From: Glandiceps talaboti
Taxonomy: Eukaryota > Hemichordata > Enteropneusta > Spengelidae
Direction of reading: 5' to 3'
DNA length: 62,500 nt
Assembly: GCF_964340395.1 (NCBI RefSeq)
Contig: NC_135565.1
Coordinates: 22,052,209 to 22,114,708 of the forward strand
Position 1 is the first letter of the stretch. Each line of letters begins with the position of its first letter. The notes beneath the pieces were generated by a model, which did not search any database, was not told where the DNA came from, and was given only the letters and a program-made list of their open reading frames with translations. The position numbers and the translations under genes were made by a program. This document shows positions 1 to 10,864 of this stretch, one piece after another.

Positions 1-1318
1 GGGCATGGAGGAACAGAAAATCACTGTTCTTGCTGCAATCGATCTAAGTGCAGCCTTCGACACTGTGGACCATGAGGTATTGTTGAACGTACTAAAAGAG
101 CAGTATGGTATAGATGGACAAGTACTAGCGTGGTTTTCCTCTTACTTAAGACCTAGAGGTTTCAGAGTATGTGTTGATAACGCCTACTCCGACACTAGAA
201 ACATAGATTTTTCTGTTCCACAAGGCAGCTGTACGGGACCGACATTATACAGTGTGTACGCAAGTACCCTGAAAAATGTTATACCAACACCAATCGACAT
301 TCATGGATACGCTGATGACCACGCCCTGAAAAATCAATTTCCAGCGAAATCTAGGGGTCTAGAAATGCTTGCAGTGAAAGGTCTGGAGGATTGCTTAAAA
401 AAGGTTAAAATCTGGATGGATGAAAATAGATTGAAGATGAATGACAGTAAAACTGAATTCATATGTTTTGGGTCAAGAGTACATCTACAAAAATTCGTGT
501 CAGAGGTATTGACAGTAAACGATTGTAACATTGAAAAAGTGCCGGAGATCAGGTATCTCGGTTTCGATCTTGATAAACACCTGTCTATGAAGAGAAACAT
601 CTCTAGAAAGTGTGGAATTGCAGCGGGTAATATACAAAGATTGAAACTAATTAAACAGTATTTAGATTTAGACGCAAGAAAAATAGTAGCATCAGGCATG
701 ATACTTTCCCATTTGGACTATGCTAACTCTCTATACGTAGGTCTTCCGAAATGCGACCTGAATAAACTTCAGCGGATTCAAAATATGGCAGCTAGAACAA
801 TTCTTGATAAAAAAATAGATGGGACAGTGCTACAGAGTGCTTAAAAACACTGCACTGGCTACCTGTGAACCTCGGGATTGACTATAAAATATGTTGTTTA
901 ATGTTCAAATGTCATCGAAATGAAGCACCGGACTACTTAATATCGATGTTAACTCCTTCCAAGGTTAAGCGCGCTGGTCTGAGATCAAGTAGCACCGTGG
1001 AAGATTCCTACCATGTTCCTAGAACGGTCCGTAAAACGTTTGGAGACAGGACATTCAGTGTTCAAGGTCCTAAAAAATGGAACGCATTACCACTGGACCT
1101 TAGAAATGCAGTCACCTATGATAAGTTTAAGGCGGAACTTAAAACTCACTTGTTTGGTAAATTCTAGAGCGGACAATCACCAGCTGGTATCGAGAACATT
1201 GCTACACACCATTTCCATTGTCGGAATGTCACTATCTATTATTACGAACCCTGCTAGACTATTTACATTAATTTTTTCGGATTGATTTTGGTTACTTCTG
1301 TCTTCTTTTACATTTGAT
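1..1318 (+). mobile_element. Non-LTR retrotransposon 3' part, dead (copy 1)
   Basis: This is the reverse-transcriptase half of a CR1/L2-like (Jockey superfamily) element. Frame 5-844 carries the palm motif FDTVDH, the VPQGSCTGP box and the catalytic YADD box near base 310. A second frame to 1167 carries the family-typical C-terminus (KKWNALPLDLRN near the end). The frames are separated by a change in an A-run near 808-814, which has seven A here where eight would keep the frame. The 5' part lies outside the window. About 150 bp of 3' UTR follow the stop, then the sequence passes abruptly into a zinc-finger coding region near 1318. The clade assignment is by motif only. Confidence 0.85.
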
Positions 1319-2995
1319 CATAGATTTACTAGGAAACATAATCTGAAAGTACACATGAGAAGCCATACAAATGAAAGACCATTTCTATGTAAGGAGTGTG
1401 CTAAAAGATTTGCATACACTAATGCATTGAAAGAACACATGCGAATCCACACAAATGAAAGACCATTTCTATGTAAGGAGTGTGGTAAAACCTTTATTCG
1501 GAGTAGTGGTCTGAAAGAACACCTGAGAATCCACACAAATGAAAGACCATTTGAATGTAAGGAGTGTGGTAAAACATTTGCATACACTATATAGCGCATT
1601 GAAAGTACACATGAGAAGCCATACAAATGAAAGACCATTTGTTTGTAAGGAGTGTGCTAAAAGCTTTACACAAAATTGTGAGCTAAAAGTACACATGAGA
1701 ATCCATACAAATGAAAGACCATTTGTATGTAATGAGTGTGGTAAAGGATTTACTCACAGTAGTGCTCTAACAGTACATACGAGAATCCATACAAATGAAA
1801 GACCATTTGTATGTAAGGAGTGTGGTAAAGGTTTTAATCACAGTAGTCCTTTGAAAGTTCACATGAGAATCCATACAAATGAAAGACCATTTGTATGTAC
1901 CACGTGTTGTCAAAGTTTTACTCAATTTAATCACCTTAAACTACATGTGAGAATGCACACAAATGAAAGACCATTTGTATGCAAGAAGTGTGGTAAAGGT
2001 TTACACACTCTAATGCTTTGAAAGTACACATAAGAATCCATACAAATGAGAGACCATTTGTATGTAAGGAGTGATGTCAAGGTTTTACTCACAGTAGTGC
2101 TTTGAAAACACACATGAGAATCCATACACATGAAAGACCATTTGTATGTAAGGAGTGTGGTAAAAGTTTTACTCAGGAGATTAATCTGAAAGTACACATG
2201 AGAATCCATACAAATGAAAGACCATTTTTATGCACAGAGTGTGGTAAAAGGTTTCCTCAATCAAGTATTTTAAAAGTACATAAGAGAATTCACACAAATG
2301 AAAGACCTTTTGTATGTAAGAAATGTAGTCAAAGATTTCCTCAAAAGAGTTCTTTGAAAGTACACATGAGAATCCACACAAATGAAAGACCATATGTATG
2401 TAAGGAGTGCCGTCGATGTTTTCGCCATGCACATGCATTGAACGTGCACATGAGAATCCACACAAATGAAAGACCATATGTATGTAAGGAGTGCCGTCGA
2501 TGTTTTCGCCATGCACATGCATTGAACGTGCACATGAGAATCCACACAAATGAAAGACCATATGTATGTAAGGAGTGCCGTCGATGTTTTCGCCATGCAC
2601 ATGCATTGAACGTGCACATGAGAATCCACACAAATGAAAGACCATATGTATGTAAGGAGTGCCGTCGATGTTTTCGCCATGCACATGCATTGAAAGTGCA
2701 CATGAGAATCCACACAAATGAAAGACCATATGTATGTAAGGAGTGCCGTCGATGTTTCGCCATGCACATGCATTGAAAGTGCACATGAGAATCCACACAA
2801 ATGAAAGACCATATGTATGTAAGGAGTGCCGTCGATGTTTCGCCATGCACATGCATTGAAAGTACACATGAGAATCCACACAAATGAAAGACCATATGTA
2901 TAAGGAGTGCCGTCGATGTTTTCGCCATGCACATGCATTGAAAGTACACATGAGAATACATACAAATACAAGACCATCAGTATGCTAGGAGTGCA
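1319..2995 (+). pseudogene. C2H2 zinc-finger pseudogene (copy 1)
   Basis: This is a tandem C2H2 array of about twenty fingers of the form CKECGKxF...LKVHMRIH, with the linker TNERPF in place of the usual TGEKP. The array begins in the middle of a finger directly after the retroelement, so the 5' part of the gene is missing. Lesions break it into several frames: a small insertion near 1588-1595 that creates TAG, a one-base loss near 2000, an in-frame TGA at 2072-2074 replacing a zinc-binding Cys codon, and further one-base losses in the terminal repeats. The first three lesions are also in the inverted copy at 16.7-18.3 kb, so the gene was already dead before the duplication. Compared with that copy it keeps two extra fingers (about 2220-2390). 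Confidence 0.9.
2391..2960 (+). repeat. Finger-encoding minisatellite, 7 units of 84/83 bp
   Basis: Seven nearly identical units each encode one finger containing CKECRRCFRHAHAL. Five units have TTTT in the segment tgttttcgcc and are about 84 bp (28 codons), although the last of these also lacks two bases in TGTATG. Units five and six have TTT and are 83 bp, which shifts the frame. The inverted partner at 16.7-17.45 kb has nine units. Confidence 0.9.
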
Positions 2996-3384
2996 GAAAG
3001 GTTTTATGCGTAAAATTACACATGGGAATTCATACAAAAAAAACAGTTGTAAGATGTATCGTTATAATTTTACTCAGTTTGTAATCTGTAAGTATACATT
3101 AGAATGGACACAAATCAACACTTTGTTTGAACCACTAGACGAAAAGTCATTTTTGACCATGTCTTTCAACTGGGGGAAATCTTGAGCAGAGGATATGTAA
3201 ATGTGGTGAGTGTGAGACGAATTTACCCGATAATCTCTAACCTGGGGGTTGTAGACAGTCAAATGTGGTCCTGCGTCTCGTACTACCCCTGGACAGAGAT
3301 GGTGGTTAGGTGGGTCACAGGTAGGGTAAAGGTGGGTTAGTTTGACTCTTCGTATAATAAATGACAGTGCTCAAATATTTACTT

Positions 3385-5215
3385 TCTTGCGTCAATTTCG
3401 TGAAGAATACTTGAACCTGGGGTCGTACATTTCGGCCCAGTTTTTCGCCCATTTATTGTTTCGCCCAAAATTTACAAATTTTGCAAAGTAGGTGGATTCT
3501 TGTGTACTTTAAAATGGCTGTAGCTAGAAAAAGACAAGGTCCGGTCAAGATTTTCCGTAGAAAGCGGATGATTTGACCCGAGTCGAACGTGATATCGTTA
3601 GACAAGCGATGCGGCGACAAGGCAAACAGGCGAGCTTCTTAAAACTTACTCAACTACTAGATCACCGTTCATTCCCAATTTCAAGATATCCTTGCAGGAT
3701 TATTGCTTTAAAGTGGCCATATGGATGAAGATTGGGTATTTATTATGGATTTTTAATTCATAATACAACTTTATCATGGCTTCCTACTTGAAAAGTCAAT
3801 GTGTAACAACACATGCCAAATACTTGTTTGTAAATTTCAAAAATATTAATAAACAATTATTAGCTTATGTTTGCTTTTGTATAAGAAAAACTTATACACT
3901 TCATGTTGGCTACAACATTGATATTTTGTCAATCAAATAACCAAAGATATAAACCCTAAAAATTTGTCATTGGACAGTGGACACTGTTTTACTTGATCAG
4001 TGGTCAATATTATCTGTAGGTAGTGTAGTGTCAAGTTTATATCTTGACAGAAAGCTGATTTCGGAATATATGTCACAATGTTAAACTGTATTCATTATCA
4101 CGATATATTCATTGAAAATTGGTAAAATACCAATGATTAGACAAAGTAGATATTAACCAGTGGTCGATATTTTTAACAAGTGTTACATAAACAGGTTGAA
4201 ATCTAATTCCGGTTACCCAGACTCTTGCCGCTGGGGGCTCTGCCTACGAGAAGACTATTATCATGTGTGATAATTCAAAACTTGACACAGTGATTCAATA
4301 ACAGAACACATTTTCTTCGGTCCATTTACTGACAATGGAGATTTGTAATGTTTTATAACACCATGAAAGTATGATAACACTGACGCTGGAGAGATGTCTA
4401 TATGTTAATACTAGTAACATATATTATCATATACCCAGTATCGATTCCAATGCAATTCATACCATGCAAATTGAACCTGGGGCAATAATTTCTCTGTGTC
4501 ACGCCATGTCCTGGCACACTTTACCGAAATATGACAAGAAGCACGCTTCGCTCAGTGATTAGGCTTAGGGATTGAGGAAGGAACTGAATGAAAAGGTTAA
4601 GAGATTATTGTAGCTAGTCAGACAAGAGGGCACTTAATGACTAATTTGCATAGATAAAGAAAGATTACTCTACTTTAATAATCAGGACAGTTCTTAAGAC
4701 TAATTTGCATTCTATCAGCAACTGTCATGTGACTGGGGATGCTTATGTAGCCCCAAGAGTAGGAATAAAGTTGTGAGTTTGATGAGCTCACCCATAATTC
4801 ATAGCACAGGTAGTCCTCTTCACCGACAAAAGTGTATGGTCTTAGTGTTCACCCAACTGTTCGCAATCACTCACTCAGGTCACATGTTCACCTAAAAGAA
4901 CACTATTGTGTTTAAATAAAACTTTATTGAAAAAGTTGAAAAGCCCAGAGACTATAGCCAGTCTAATAACATGTGACACTTTGACCATATTCATCCTTTT
5001 ATCTTTGTAATCCCTGTATTTTGTAAGGATCCTTGAAATTGAAATTTTATAGTGAAACTTAAACATATAACCACCATTCTTGGATAGGGAAGGGGGTTTC
5101 CTTTGAGAGTAGCCTTGAACGTTCAGAATTCACAATATAACACAAGTAATATGCCAATTTGTCCCATTGACAGGTGTGTCTTTTTAGTAACCGATGAAGG
5201 AACATTATATTAGGG
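3385..5215. repeat. Direct repeat block, copy 1 (partner 13471-15495)
   Basis: This non-coding block is repeated in the same orientation about 10.1 kb downstream at high identity. The match falls off after about 5215, although weaker similarity continues to about 5966. The first 300 bp (3400-3700) are a dispersed repeat rich in TTTCGCCC motifs, with a third diverged copy at 51.3-51.57 kb. This copy lacks 201 bp present at 13769-13969. I see no coding exon in it. Confidence 0.9.
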
Positions 5216-5620
5216 GACATAACTGCGTATTTGGGCTAAATGTAACAAGTCTTCATCAAAGACATACATCCCAACATTTCAACTTGCTAACTTGATGTTC
5301 TGACTATTAAATATGATGGCAGTTTAGTTACACTATTGTGAATGTCACAAAATAAAGTTACTCATATAGTAAACTATAATCTCTGATATTTGTGCGAGGT
5401 TTGGTTGAAATTGGTACGTGTCACAATGTTCAATACAGATGACACGATAGTGAACAGACCTGCATTACATAATGTTTTACTAGATTCTACCACACTTTGG
5501 GGAATGACCTAATTACTAAGTGTTAGAGTTACTTTATCCCCAGTAGGAAATAAAATAGATACAAGGGGATAAATGAAAAGGTTGTGAAGTTGCTGAGTCA
5601 CCTTACATAATACACCTGAA

Positions 5621-5966
5621 TTAAAGTGGCTATATCGATGAGGATTGGGTACTTGTTTGGGATTTCTAATTTATAAAATAATTTTATCATGGTTTGAATT
5701 TCCGACTTGAAAAATCAAAGTTAAGATTGACCAGGTCTGGGATGTAAGACATTATATTGCAAAACGATAATAAATGTGTACAACGTTTGTTATTGTACAT
5801 ACAATACAGCAGTTTACACATGTATTAATCTTTTTCATTTTATTGAGATACAAACAAGGACATGACGTATGTTGTTTCACATTGATTTTTCAAGTAGGAA
5901 GCCACGATAAAATTGTTTTATAAATTAAAAAATCCAAAATAAATCCTCATCAATATTGTGAGTTTA
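5621..5966. mobile_element. Fold-back (MITE-like) element
   Basis: The two ends are inverted repeats of roughly 110 bp. The left arm has gatgaggattgggta, then a stretch ending near cttgaaaaatcaaag. The right arm (about 5870-5966) contains the complement, including ttttcaagtaggaagcca and aatcctcatc. A related element sits at 15903-16241, where the right end is truncated. A related single arm occurs at about 3706-3800 and in its direct repeat near 13990. No coding capacity was seen. Confidence 0.7.
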
Positions 5967-6540
5967 AAGGGGCGACTGACTGGGCTTGGGAACCTATTTT
6001 GCATATGACTGACTGTATGTTTGGAGGTGGAGAAGTTGTGATGACTCACTGGCAAGTAATCACCAAAAATATAAACATTCCCTATCTGGGTTGTTCATAT
6101 GCAAATGCCGCTTATTTGAATAATCATGAGTGACACACAATATAAACAGCTGTTTGCAGGGGAATTTGTCTCATTTTGAAAGTTATTTTTTAATCTATGA
6201 AATTAACATTGATTTTCAACTAATTTGTGTATCAAGTTAGCATCCTACGACATTCACAAACAATTTGCACATGATACATGACCTGTGTGTTTCTCGGAGC
6301 ACAGAAAATATGCTGAAAAACAAGACCTCGAAGCTAGTGCTCTGTATAGCAGTTTGAATTTCCCGCATTTGCATAGATTAGCCATAATCCTCTTTATATA
6401 GGGCAGTTGTGTGTTTAAACACATGCATGCCAGGCATGTATATTTGAAGGACAGATGTTAATTTTTATAACATCTGACTTTCTTGCCGCTTTCTTGCCAA
6501 ATTTTGTCGAAATCGGGAGATGCATGTCTAGGATACAGGT
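5967..6540. other. No gene seen
   Basis: AT-rich unique-looking sequence between the fold-back element and the 3' flank of the minus-strand zinc-finger gene. Homology with the flank of the 16-18 kb pseudogene resumes near 6560. Confidence 0.6.
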
Positions 6541-6710
6541 AATGATGGTCAGATGGACCGAGAGACTAATCCAACATCGGATGAATTATGAAAGTAAATA
6601 TTTGAGCACCATAATTGTATACAAAGTGTCAATCATTGTTATGTATTCTAATGTATGCTTTCAGATTACCAAATTGAGTAAAATGTTAACGATACACCAT
6701 ACAACCGTTG

Positions 6711-8167
6711 TTATTTTGTATGGATTACCATGTGTAATGTTAGATCACGATTATGCATAAAACTCTTGCAGCACTCCTTACATACAAATGGTCTTTCATT
6801 TGTATGGAGTCTCATGTGTACTTTCAAAGTACTACTGTGAGTAAAATATTTACCACATTCCTTACATACAAATGATCTTTCATTTGTATGCATTTTCGTG
6901 TGTACTTTCAAAGAATTACTATAAGCAAAACTTTTTCCACACTCATTACATACGAATGGTCTTTCATTTGTATGGATTCTCAAGTGTTGTTTTAAATTAC
7001 TACTTTGAGAAAAACTTTTACCACACTTCTTACATGCAAATGGTCTTTCATTTGTATGCATTCTCAAGTGTTGTTTTAAATTACTACTTCGAGTAAAACT
7101 TTTACCACACTCCTTACAAACAAATGGTCTCTCATTTGTATGGATTCTCATGTGTACTTTCAAAGCACTACTGTAAGTAAAATTTTTACCACATTCCTTA
7201 CAAACAAGTGGTCTTCCATGTGCATGGATTCTCATGTGTTCGTTTAGATTACTACTTTGAGGAAAACTTTTACCATATTCCGTACATACACATTGTTGTT
7301 GTTTATTTGTATGGCTTTTCATGTGACGTTTTAGATGAATCATTTGCGTAAAACTTTGACCACATTCCTTACATACAAATGGTTTTTCATTTGTATGGAT
7401 TCTCATGTGTTGTTTTAGATTATTACTTTGAGTAAAGGTTTTACAACACTTCTTACATACAAATGGTCTTTCATTTGTATGGATTCTCGTGTGTTTTTTT
7501 TAATTACTACTTTGAATGAAACTTGTACCACATTCCTTACATACAAATGGTCTTTCATTTGTATGGATTCTCATGTGTACTTTTAGATCACTACTTTGAG
7601 TAAAACCTTTACCACATTTCCCACATACAAATGGTCTTTCATTTGTATGGATTCTCATGTGTTTGTTTAGATTACTACTTTGTGTAAACCTTTTAGCACA
7701 CTCCTTACATCCAAATGGTCTTTCATTTGTATGACTTCTCGTGTGTACTTTCAGATTATACCCTGTAGTAAAACTTTGACCACATTCAGTACATACAAAT
7801 GGCATGTAATTTTTGTGGATTTCCATGTGTTGTTTCATATAATCATTTTGAGTAGAACTTTGAGCACACTCGTCATATACCAATGACCTTTCATTTTCAT
7901 GCCTTCCACTGTCATCACTTGCAGCACTATAGTTTATACAATGTTCCTCAGAGTCTGGCAGAGTCTGTTCATTAGTAACATTATCGCTATTTTCCCATGT
8001 AATTGTAGTTTGTGGAGAATCCTGGTTCTCATTGGTCACTACTAACACATCACAGGCACTTCTTGTACTATACTCTATACAATGCTCCTCAGAGTTTTCG
8101 TCAACCATGACGTCATCCAATGTAACAAGCCCATGTTGGCAAAGACCATCTATAATTATGGATTTAT
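6711..8167 (-). CDS. C2H2 zinc-finger protein, main exon, with one in-frame stop
   Basis: This exon encodes an acidic, Ser/Glu-rich N-terminal region of about 90 residues and then about fourteen C2H2 fingers joined by TNERPF linkers. A putative sequence-specific nuclear DNA-binding protein is expected. A splice acceptor (ctgtcaatag) ends at 8168, and the first base pair of the exon completes the codon split from the exon at 9314-9416. One TAA (7502-7500) interrupts the frame in a finger, where the cognate positions in other fingers read TTA; the frame then continues without shift to the stop at 6711. Spliced length is 519 codons without the stop and 256 with it. Two fingers are degenerate: the first has YDEC and another has CTEY. 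The gene is related to, but clearly diverged from, the pseudogenes at 1.3-3 and 16.7-18.3 kb. It may be a recent pseudogene, a null allele, or a truncated protein that retains four fingers. Confidence 0.85.
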
Positions 8168-8728
8168 CTATTGACAGAAGAGAGACTAGTTGTGTTAAGT
8201 ATCTTATCGAAAGTTGAAATGAAGGTCAAGAAAATGGGAAAGGTGAACCTATTAAAATACTTGCAACTTTCAGTCATAGTTGATGTGTTAAGTGTAACAT
8301 GTATACTAATGATATGGGTCAGCTTTGTGAGCATGTAAGAGATTGAATATATTTGTGTGATGATCACTGGTCGTTTCAAGACAAATGTATAATCACACTT
8401 CTTAGAAAATACTGCCAATGGCAATGTGTACAATTGAAATCCAATGTCTGACACACACATGCAGTGAGAGAAGCACACTTCAAACATGAAAACACCCCTA
8501 CAGGATATTTGAACATCTCGATATGAATTTTGGCCAAGTGATTATGTAACATTATATAATCATATTGTCATTGTAAAAATGACCCATTTTGACAGAAAAT
8601 CGCTCTTTTAGATGTAACTTGAAAACCACTGATCGCATTATTTGCAATAATTATCATCTAAGCACCATAAGCAATGTCTCTACCTAATTTGAAATAAATG
8701 AATCCAGCGGTTTTTCAGTTTAAAGTTG

Positions 8729-8730
<2 letters not shown>

Positions 8731-8809
<79 letters not shown>

Positions 8810-8818
8810 ACATTGACA
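8731..8818. repeat. (CA)n microsatellite
   Basis: About 40 CA units inside the intron of the minus-strand zinc-finger gene, with one interruption near the right end. Confidence 0.98.
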
Positions 8819-9313
8819 AAACGTGATGCTGAACCTCGGTGCAGTTGTGCTAAAATGTTTCACATAAAATCTACAGTTTCATTACTATTATAACACAATG
8901 AACTAGGAATAACAAACAACAGCAAACAATACATTTATTTCAAGTCATATAGAATGACAGTGTGATGAAAGGGAAGAAGCAGAACTTACGGTGATGGGGA
9001 TGAGGGAAGGCTGAGGAAAAATACATCTATGATAAATGCTCACACCAGTATCCTCCAGCGCCGTCACTTTCAAATTAGTATTTAATTAAAAACTCCCCAA
9101 GAGATTCAACACACTTCCTCTACCAAAATTTGACACATGCAGTTTCATACATAGAATTGTACAGTAGCCCCCACCCCACCCTTTTCCCCCAAGAAATAGA
9201 CATTCTTTTGACTATCACCTGCCTCATAATTAACGATAATAATTACAGAACTAGCTACCTGCAAAACTGTTAGAAATTTGGAAAGTCGCAAAAAAACAAT
9301 GAAGATGACTTAC

Positions 9314-9416
9314 CTTTGTTAGAGAGTTTATTATTCTCATATCGGTAAAGTAATACTTGATGTGCTTCATTCAAGGCCTGTTCATACCGGCTGAATACAA
9401 ACTTTTCTTTTTCCAT
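9314..9416 (-). CDS. First coding exon of the zinc-finger gene
   Basis: The minus strand reads acceptor ttcttttcag (ending at 9423), then six bases, then ATG at 9416-9414, then 34 codons plus one base, then donor AAAG/gtaagt at 9313. The encoded peptide is charged and starts MEKEKFVFSRYEQ. It ends in phase 1, and the next exon (from 8167) starts with the two bases needed to form an Asp codon and continues in the zinc-finger frame. This phase agreement is the main evidence. The peptide matches no domain I recognise. The intron of about 1.15 kb contains a CA microsatellite. Confidence 0.7.
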
Positions 9417-10108
9417 ATCTGACTGAAAAGAATTACAATACCTGAATGTTTAATACAAAGACAAAAGATTGTATATTTTGGCCACTAGGAGTGCTGTTTA
9501 GAATAATCCAGTATATAAGTGAGCTGTAGACAACAACAATATGGATTCAAAGGACAGTGTGTGATGACGTGTATCAACTTGTTATAATAATTTACACAAG
9601 CTCATAAAAATTATTTATTGAACTTTGACAAAATACAGCAACACACACATGTATTCTTGAGTTATTATCTTTGTTAGTGTTATTGTTATCTACTAATTAT
9701 TATACACATACTCATATTTACAATTTTGCCTTTTTTGTACCATCCAAAAATTATAGTTTAAAATTACTGTAAAAAGCTATACTACTCCACATCGACTGTA
9801 AATACGTGTAGTTACAAACCTATATCAATGTATAATGTATTACAACGATTTTCTATCAAGTGTATCCCTTAGTCTGTCTCAAACTGTGGTAAAACTGTAA
9901 CTACTTTCAGCAAATTTCTCTTTTGATCACAGTGTAATCTTCCACTCCCTGATGTTTAATTGATTGAAACAAATTGTTGATAAGACCAAGGCTGGATTGT
10001 CACTACACAGATAATATGGCACACATACACTCACTCACTTCACTCAGATGGTAAACAAACAACGCCAACATTTGATGTTAAATTAGCAACTAGAACACAA
10101 TACAACAC

Positions 10109-10380
10109 TGCAGTGTTGCTATCCCTCAAAGACTTTGCTTTCTCCGGCCGGAGTCAATCGGGGCAGCACGGGCATAGAGCACTGGCTTTACTATCCTCGG
10201 CCTCCCTGTTGCTCTCCCTGAAAGACTTTGCTTAACACTCCACAGTGTACACTAATTAAACATCATAGAAGGTAGTTTTAGCAGAGCTTGGGACAGACTA
10301 AGAGATACAGTTGGTAGAAGATCATTGTAGTTTTAGCACAGCTTGGGACAGACTAACAGATACAGTTGGTAGAAGATCAT
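10109..10380. repeat. Short tandem duplications
   Basis: A segment ending in aaagactttgctt occurs at about 10109-10135 and again at 10207-10231. A unit of about 57 bp (agcttgggacagactaa and following) occurs at 10273-10325 and again at 10330-10380. No gene is seen in the surrounding 9.43-10.4 kb. Confidence 0.75.
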
Positions 10381-10402
10381 AGTCACTCGCACAAGCAGGA
10401 GA

Positions 10403-10727
10403 TTGAATAATCTGAACATCGAGGACCTCCAAGATAGAGTATCATCTTTATTTTCAGAATTGCCATCTGATTCTGATCATGTGAATGAACTTGCAGCTAA
10501 CTATAACCACACTTTGGCATATATCTTGAATGAGTTTGCACCCCCTATAACTAAAGTTCACATTGAGAAGGAACGGGTCCCTTGGTTCACTGTGCAATTT
10601 ATGACAGAAAGAAAAAATCTTCGTCGCCTAGAGCGACAGTGGCAAAAAACTGGACTTGCTGTTCACAAAGATATCTTTCGATCTGCTCGTTGTGCCTATT
10701 TTACTAAAGTACACCATGGAAGTATAA
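10403..10727 (+). mobile_element. Non-LTR retrotransposon relic (region upstream of RT)
   Basis: The frame encodes a segment typical of the endonuclease-RT connector of L2/CR1-like ORF2 proteins, including NEFAPPITK, RVPWF and RRLERQWQKTGLAVHKDIF. Similarity ends near 10727. Neither the endonuclease nor the RT core is present nearby, so this is an isolated fragment. The clade is assigned from memory of the family pattern. Confidence 0.65.
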
Positions 10728-10864
10728 CCCACATATGTACATATGTGAATAAAGTATCAAACCGTAGTATGCATTCAAATAGCAAACACTGTCTCCTGTT
10801 TCTATCTCTATCAACCCACTCACACAAATATACACATCCACCTAAGGCCAAAAAAAAAAATATG

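Larger units (their letters stand above)
1..3386. repeat. Inverted duplication, left arm (partner 16279-19659)
   Basis: The segment reappears as its reverse complement at 16279-19659, with very few differences in the retroelement part (two substitutions in about 280 codons). Both arms carry the same contents: the retrotransposon 3' end, a zinc-finger pseudogene and about 400 bp of 3' flank. The arm is cut by the left edge of the window, so the real repeat is longer. Homology stops sharply at 3386, where the direct-repeat block begins. Confidence 0.95.
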
